Shown here in pieces: positions 60,903-64,000 of a stretch of 64,000 bases of DNA. The stretch lies in assembly GCF_015533855.1 (NCBI RefSeq), contig NZ_AP024154.1, positions 3,540,501-3,604,500 of the forward strand. Reading direction: 5' to 3'. This DNA comes from Echinicola sp. 20G (GTDB lineage: Bacteria; Bacteroidota; Bacteroidia; Cytophagales; Cyclobacteriaceae). How positions within the stretch are numbered: position 1 is the first letter of the stretch; every line of letters starts with the position of its first letter. The position numbers and the translations under genes are program-made. Under the pieces are notes generated by a model, which saw only the letters and a list, made by a program, of their open reading frames with translations, was not told the DNA's origin and made no database searches.

Positions 60903-63104
60903 ATGAAGAAGATACTCCTAATAATAAGTGTGGTCATTTTTAGTGTCTATTTGATGCTTTATATTTCTCCATATTTTATTAAAAACTACTTTAATAAGCA
61001 TTCAGAAGAACTTATAGGGAGAAAAGCATTTTTAGAAAAATTGAGTTTTAATCCTTTTAATGGCAAGGTACATTCTGAAAATTTCACCGTTTATGAACAG
61101 GAAGACTCTACACAGTTTTCAGGTTTTGCCAGCTTAGATATCAATATCAATTTTCTGAAAATGGTCACCGGTAATTTTCAGTTTGAAGAAGTAGCATTGG
61201 ACAGCCCGTATGTCCATGTGGTCAATCGTACGGGGAATTTTAATTTTGATGATTTGTTGGTCTCAGAAAATTCAGAGGAAGAAGGTGAAGGGGAGAGTAC
61301 CATCGCCTTTGAAATCCTGAATTTTAGGATGGACAAAGGGATTGTTACTTACTATGAAACCGAAATAGATCATGAAGTGGTCATGGATGACCTATCCTTG
61401 GAATTGCCACGTTTTGCTTACAACAGTGAATCGGCCAACATGGATATTAAATTGGTCATCAATAAGACGGGACAATTAACGGTGAAAAATGATTACTATC
61501 CCTCGCAAAATAAGCTGGATGCACGATTGTCCTTAAGGGGCTTAAAACTGGATATTATCAAACCTTATTTGAGTGATTACATGGTTTCGGAGGATTTCGA
61601 AGGAGTTTCAGGAGGGGATGTGCGTATTATTGGAAGCTTTGCTGAAGAAACCAATGTGAATATTGATGGGAAAGCTTGGGTCACTCAACTAACAGTCAAA
61701 GACACCGCTCAAAGTCCGGTTTTTGAGGCTGATTCTATAATGGTTTCTTTAAAGAATATTGATGTTTTCAAAGAGCGATATGAAGTGGGGCGCGTTTATG
61801 CAGAAAACTTTAAAATGCGCTTTGATATGTTGGACAGTACCAATAATATGATGGTGATGTTTGCTCCGATGCTAGAAGAAGGAGAAACAGAAAGTGCAAG
61901 CAATGATACAGTCCCTAAACAAGTTAATGAGACGGAATACTATTACTCTATAGACACCTTTTTGGTGGTAAATAGTAGTATGAAATACAGGGATTATGCC
62001 TTGGACGAATATTTTGAATATAATATTACCGAAATAGCGGCATTAGCTGACAATATCCGTTCAGATAGTCAAGAAGCAAAGTTAAGCAGTACTGGTGTAC
62101 TGAACGTGCAGGGGAATTATAATGCCAATTTGATATTTGACCCAAATAAGCCGCTTGATTTTTCTTTGGATTTTGTGGTAAAGGGATTCCAAATGGAAGA
62201 CCTTAGTCCATTCAGTATGACCTATGCGGGCCATCCTATTTTTGAAGGCAATTTGGTTTATAGTGGAAAGACTACGGTTAAGGATGGAATCATGGACAGT
62301 GAAAACAAGATAACGGTCTACGATCTTGAGGTAGGTAAGAGGGTCTCAAAAAATGTCCTCTATGTGCTGCCACTCAAATTTGGTGTGTTTTTGTTGAAGG
62401 ATAAAAACGGTGTGGTTAACCTTGACCTTCCTATGGAGGGAAACCTTTATGATCCGCAATTCAAAGTCTGGCCGATCGTTTGGCAAATCATCAAGCAAAA
62501 TCTGGATAAGGTGGTGTCTGCTCCAGGGAAGTTGTTGGCCAATGTATTTGGGATGAAAGAAGAGGATATCAATTACGTTGGGTTTGAGCCTTTAGATAGT
62601 TTGGTAATGGAGGAGCAACAAAAATCCTTGGATAATCTAATAGTACTGATGGATAAAAAGCCAGGATTATTGGTTGAACTTTCCTATTATGAACCCGACC
62701 AAATTGAATCCATGAATTTGGCCATGTATAAGGCTAAGAACAAGTATCTTTCCGAACAACTGGGGATAAATATGGAAGGAAATATAAAAGCGGATGAAAG
62801 GATAGCAGATAATGATATTCATTTTATAAATTATATGAAGGGCAGGTTGTTGTTAAATAACCCAGAGTTGGACAGCGCCCAATTGGTTCAATCTCCAGAT
62901 TCATTGGCCCTGGAAATGATTGGTATGGAGAATGTCTTGCCTCAAGCCAAGCTTCTGGGAACTGCAAGAAGAGAAAATATTATTCACTACATCAGCACAA
63001 AGGATAGTACAAAAACCAATAAATTTTCATTTGTGGAACTGGAAGAAATACCAAAATTCCCAATTGATAAAAGTGGATTTGTAGTTACTTTTGACGTAGA
63101 ATAA
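60903..63104 (+). CDS. DUF748-domain (AsmA-like) envelope protein
   Basis: The 733 residues begin with one membrane anchor (about 4-24; LLIISVVIFSVYLMLYISPYF). The rest is repetitive beta-groove sequence of DUF748/AsmA type (ASLDININFLKMVTGNFQFEEVALDSPYVHVVNRTGNFNFDDL and VVKGFQMEDLSPFSMTYAGHPIFEGNLVYSGKTTVKDG), with an OmpA-like-position C-terminal helical segment (about 560-700). AsmA-like proteins bridge the envelope and are implicated in lipid transport or outer-membrane assembly; the specific role here is unknown. It starts after a terminator and may be co-transcribed with the next gene, 24 bp on. Confidence 0.84.
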   Translation: MKKILLIISVVIFSVYLMLYISPYFIKNYFNKHSEELIGRKAFLEKLSFNPFNGKVHSENFTVYEQEDSTQFSGFASLDININFLKMVTGNFQFEEVALDSPYVHVVNRTGNFNFDDLLVSENSEEEGEGESTIAFEILNFRMDKGIVTYYETEIDHEVVMDDLSLELPRFAYNSESANMDIKLVINKTGQLTVKNDYYPSQNKLDARLSLRGLKLDIIKPYLSDYMVSEDFEGVSGGDVRIIGSFAEETNVNIDGKAWVTQLTVKDTAQSPVFEADSIMVSLKNIDVFKERYEVGRVYAENFKMRFDMLDSTNNMMVMFAPMLEEGETESASNDTVPKQVNETEYYYSIDTFLVVNSSMKYRDYALDEYFEYNITEIAALADNIRSDSQEAKLSSTGVLNVQGNYNANLIFDPNKPLDFSLDFVVKGFQMEDLSPFSMTYAGHPIFEGNLVYSGKTTVKDGIMDSENKITVYDLEVGKRVSKNVLYVLPLKFGVFLLKDKNGVVNLDLPMEGNLYDPQFKVWPIVWQIIKQNLDKVVSAPGKLLANVFGMKEEDINYVGFEPLDSLVMEEQQKSLDNLIVLMDKKPGLLVELSYYEPDQIESMNLAMYKAKNKYLSEQLGINMEGNIKADERIADNDIHFINYMKGRLLLNNPELDSAQLVQSPDSLALEMIGMENVLPQAKLLGTARRENIIHYISTKDSTKTNKFSFVELEEIPKFPIDKSGFVVTFDVE

Positions 63105-63128
63105 TCGTTTAATTATCCCCCTGCCTTT

Positions 63129-63596
63129 ATGCTTTATACCACCTTGCTTTTTCTTCATTCTATTGTAAGGTGGTTGGTTTTGGCGAGCGTTTTGGTGGCT
63201 GTTTTTCGAATTTATAGAGGTTGGTTCACTAATATGCCATTTGATAATTTTGATGAAAAATGGAATAGAATCGCAGTTTCCATGTTGCATCTCCAATTTA
63301 CGATAGGAGCCCTTCTTTATTTTGTAAGTCCAATTATCAGGTATTTTTATCAGCACTATAATGAGGCTGTCCATGAAAGACAAATTAGGTTTTTTGGAAT
63401 GGAGCATAGTTCTATGATGTTTCTGGCTGTTTTTGTAATCAGTATAGGAGTTTCATTGGCCAAGAAAAAAGATGAAGACCAAAAGAAGTTTAAAATATTG
63501 GGAATCTGCTACACGGTGGGCATTTTACTTATTTTGATCAATATACCTTGGCCATTTTCTCCTTTTGCAGCTAGACCTTACCTAAGGTTTTTCTGA
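63129..63596 (+). CDS. Small four-helix membrane protein, cytochrome-b-like
   Basis: The 155 residues form about four membrane helices: TTLLFLHSIVRWLVLASVLVAV, VSMLHLQFTIGALLYFVSP, MEHSSMMFLAVFVISIGVSL and ILGICYTVGILLILINIPW. Histidines in three helices (FLHSIVRW, MLHLQ, MEHSS) could bind haem, as in small cytochrome-b-type proteins of Bacteroidetes, but this is a weak inference. It lies 24 bp downstream of the DUF748 gene on the same strand. Confidence 0.75.
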   Translation: MLYTTLLFLHSIVRWLVLASVLVAVFRIYRGWFTNMPFDNFDEKWNRIAVSMLHLQFTIGALLYFVSPIIRYFYQHYNEAVHERQIRFFGMEHSSMMFLAVFVISIGVSLAKKKDEDQKKFKILGICYTVGILLILINIPWPFSPFAARPYLRFF

Positions 63597-63769
63597 ATGC
63601 CAACTGGTTAGGTAATGGCTGCCCAAAGGATAGCCATGTCGCATTTTAGAGAGTTTATCTGCAAAAAATTATAATTTTTGGAGCAAATAAGTGGTTTGTT
63701 GACAGCCTTGACCTTTGATTTTCTTAACTAGAGAAAAGATTATTTTTAATCAGTTTTAAACTTCAGAAT

Positions 63770-64000
63770 ATGAAAAAGTTAATTTTCATCCTTGCTCTAA
63801 TGATTTTCTGTTCTCTGGAAGGCTTTTCTCAGGACATAAGATTGAATGCCTATGCCCTTTATACTTTCGCTGATAAGTTTGATTCCTACTGGGATGTAGG
63901 AAATAACTACTATTACAGTGGGAAAATTGAAGATGGACTGCAGTGGGGAGGAGGATTGGAGTATCGGGTAAATGAATTGGTGGGTGTGGAATTGCTTTAT
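63770..64000 (+). CDS. Outer-membrane beta-barrel protein, 5' part
   Basis: The frame is open at the right edge; 77 codons are present. It starts MKKLIFILALMIFCSLEGFSQ, a Sec signal peptide, followed by DIRLNAYALYTFADKFDSYWD and GGGLEYRVNELVGVELLY, the alternating aromatic/polar strands of a porin-like or OmpA-like barrel. The complete length and family cannot be told from this window. About 173 bp of AT-rich sequence separates it from the previous gene. Confidence 0.78.
   Translation, partial: MKKLIFILALMIFCSLEGFSQDIRLNAYALYTFADKFDSYWDVGNNYYYSGKIEDGLQWGGGLEYRVNELVGVELLY

Overview
The window looks like a chromosome segment from an aerobic marine or soil Bacteroidota, most likely a Cytophagales / Cyclobacteriaceae relative (Echinicola, Cyclobacterium or Algoriphagus type). 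This is inferred from the SusC/SusD pair, many short Sec and lipoprotein signals, AT-rich intergenic DNA with Bacteroidetes -33 TTTG / -7 TAnnTTTG promoters, an oxygen-type formylglycine-generating enzyme, and the SUF operon order. I saw no rRNA, tRNA, insertion sequence, prophage or CRISPR array.

Layout. 1-6.7 kb: the 3' part of gatB, a TlpA-like thioredoxin lipoprotein, then a tight four-gene cluster of secreted proteins ending in an 816-residue leucine-rich-repeat protein. 6.7-12.3 kb: housekeeping genes, mostly minus strand (FGE-like lipoprotein, DUF1801, membrane protein, ferritin, SMR exporter, Crp-like regulator, rsmE) plus kdsB on the plus strand. 12.5-15.8 kb: DEAD-box helicase and citrate synthase. 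16.1-22.2 kb: a minus-strand SUF iron-sulfur operon, sufB-C-D-S-E, a DUF59 gene and a bacilliredoxin. 22.5-26.3 kb: Lrp/AsnC regulator and a secreted S9 peptidase.

26.3-54.5 kb is a pectin utilisation locus. A minus-strand unit lacI-uxaC-uxaB faces a plus-strand run of GH105, CE8, GH43, GH28, CE12, CE12, CE8-esterase fusion, SusC, SusD, a SusE-position lipoprotein, PL1, a VOC protein, GH28, PL1, an LDH2-family dehydrogenase and a Gfo/Idh/MocA oxidoreductase. Inferred division of labour: esterases strip methyl and acetyl groups, PL1 and GH28 cut the backbone, SusCD imports oligomers, GH105 removes unsaturated ends, GH43 trims side chains, and UxaC/UxaB take galacturonate to altronate. UxaA, KdgK and KdgA are not in the window. 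Near-identical palindromes with core GCAATCGATTGC lie in the lacI/GH105 divergent region, inside the start of uxaC, and upstream of susC. They are the likely LacI operators.

54.5-64 kb: a SatD-like gene with a striking palindrome array in its promoter, a DUF3307 membrane protein, a MuiA/DUF4139 protein carrying a SusC-like N-terminal extension in its middle, a cyclase-family lipoprotein, an S1 sulfatase, a DUF748 protein, a small membrane protein, and the start of an outer-membrane protein cut by the window edge.

The most notable regulatory signals are the three 20-bp palindromes at an exact 29-bp period before the SatD-like gene, the LacI-type operators at an exact 19-bp period before susC, and a 10-bp stem that would hide the ribosome-binding site of the DEAD-box helicase mRNA.
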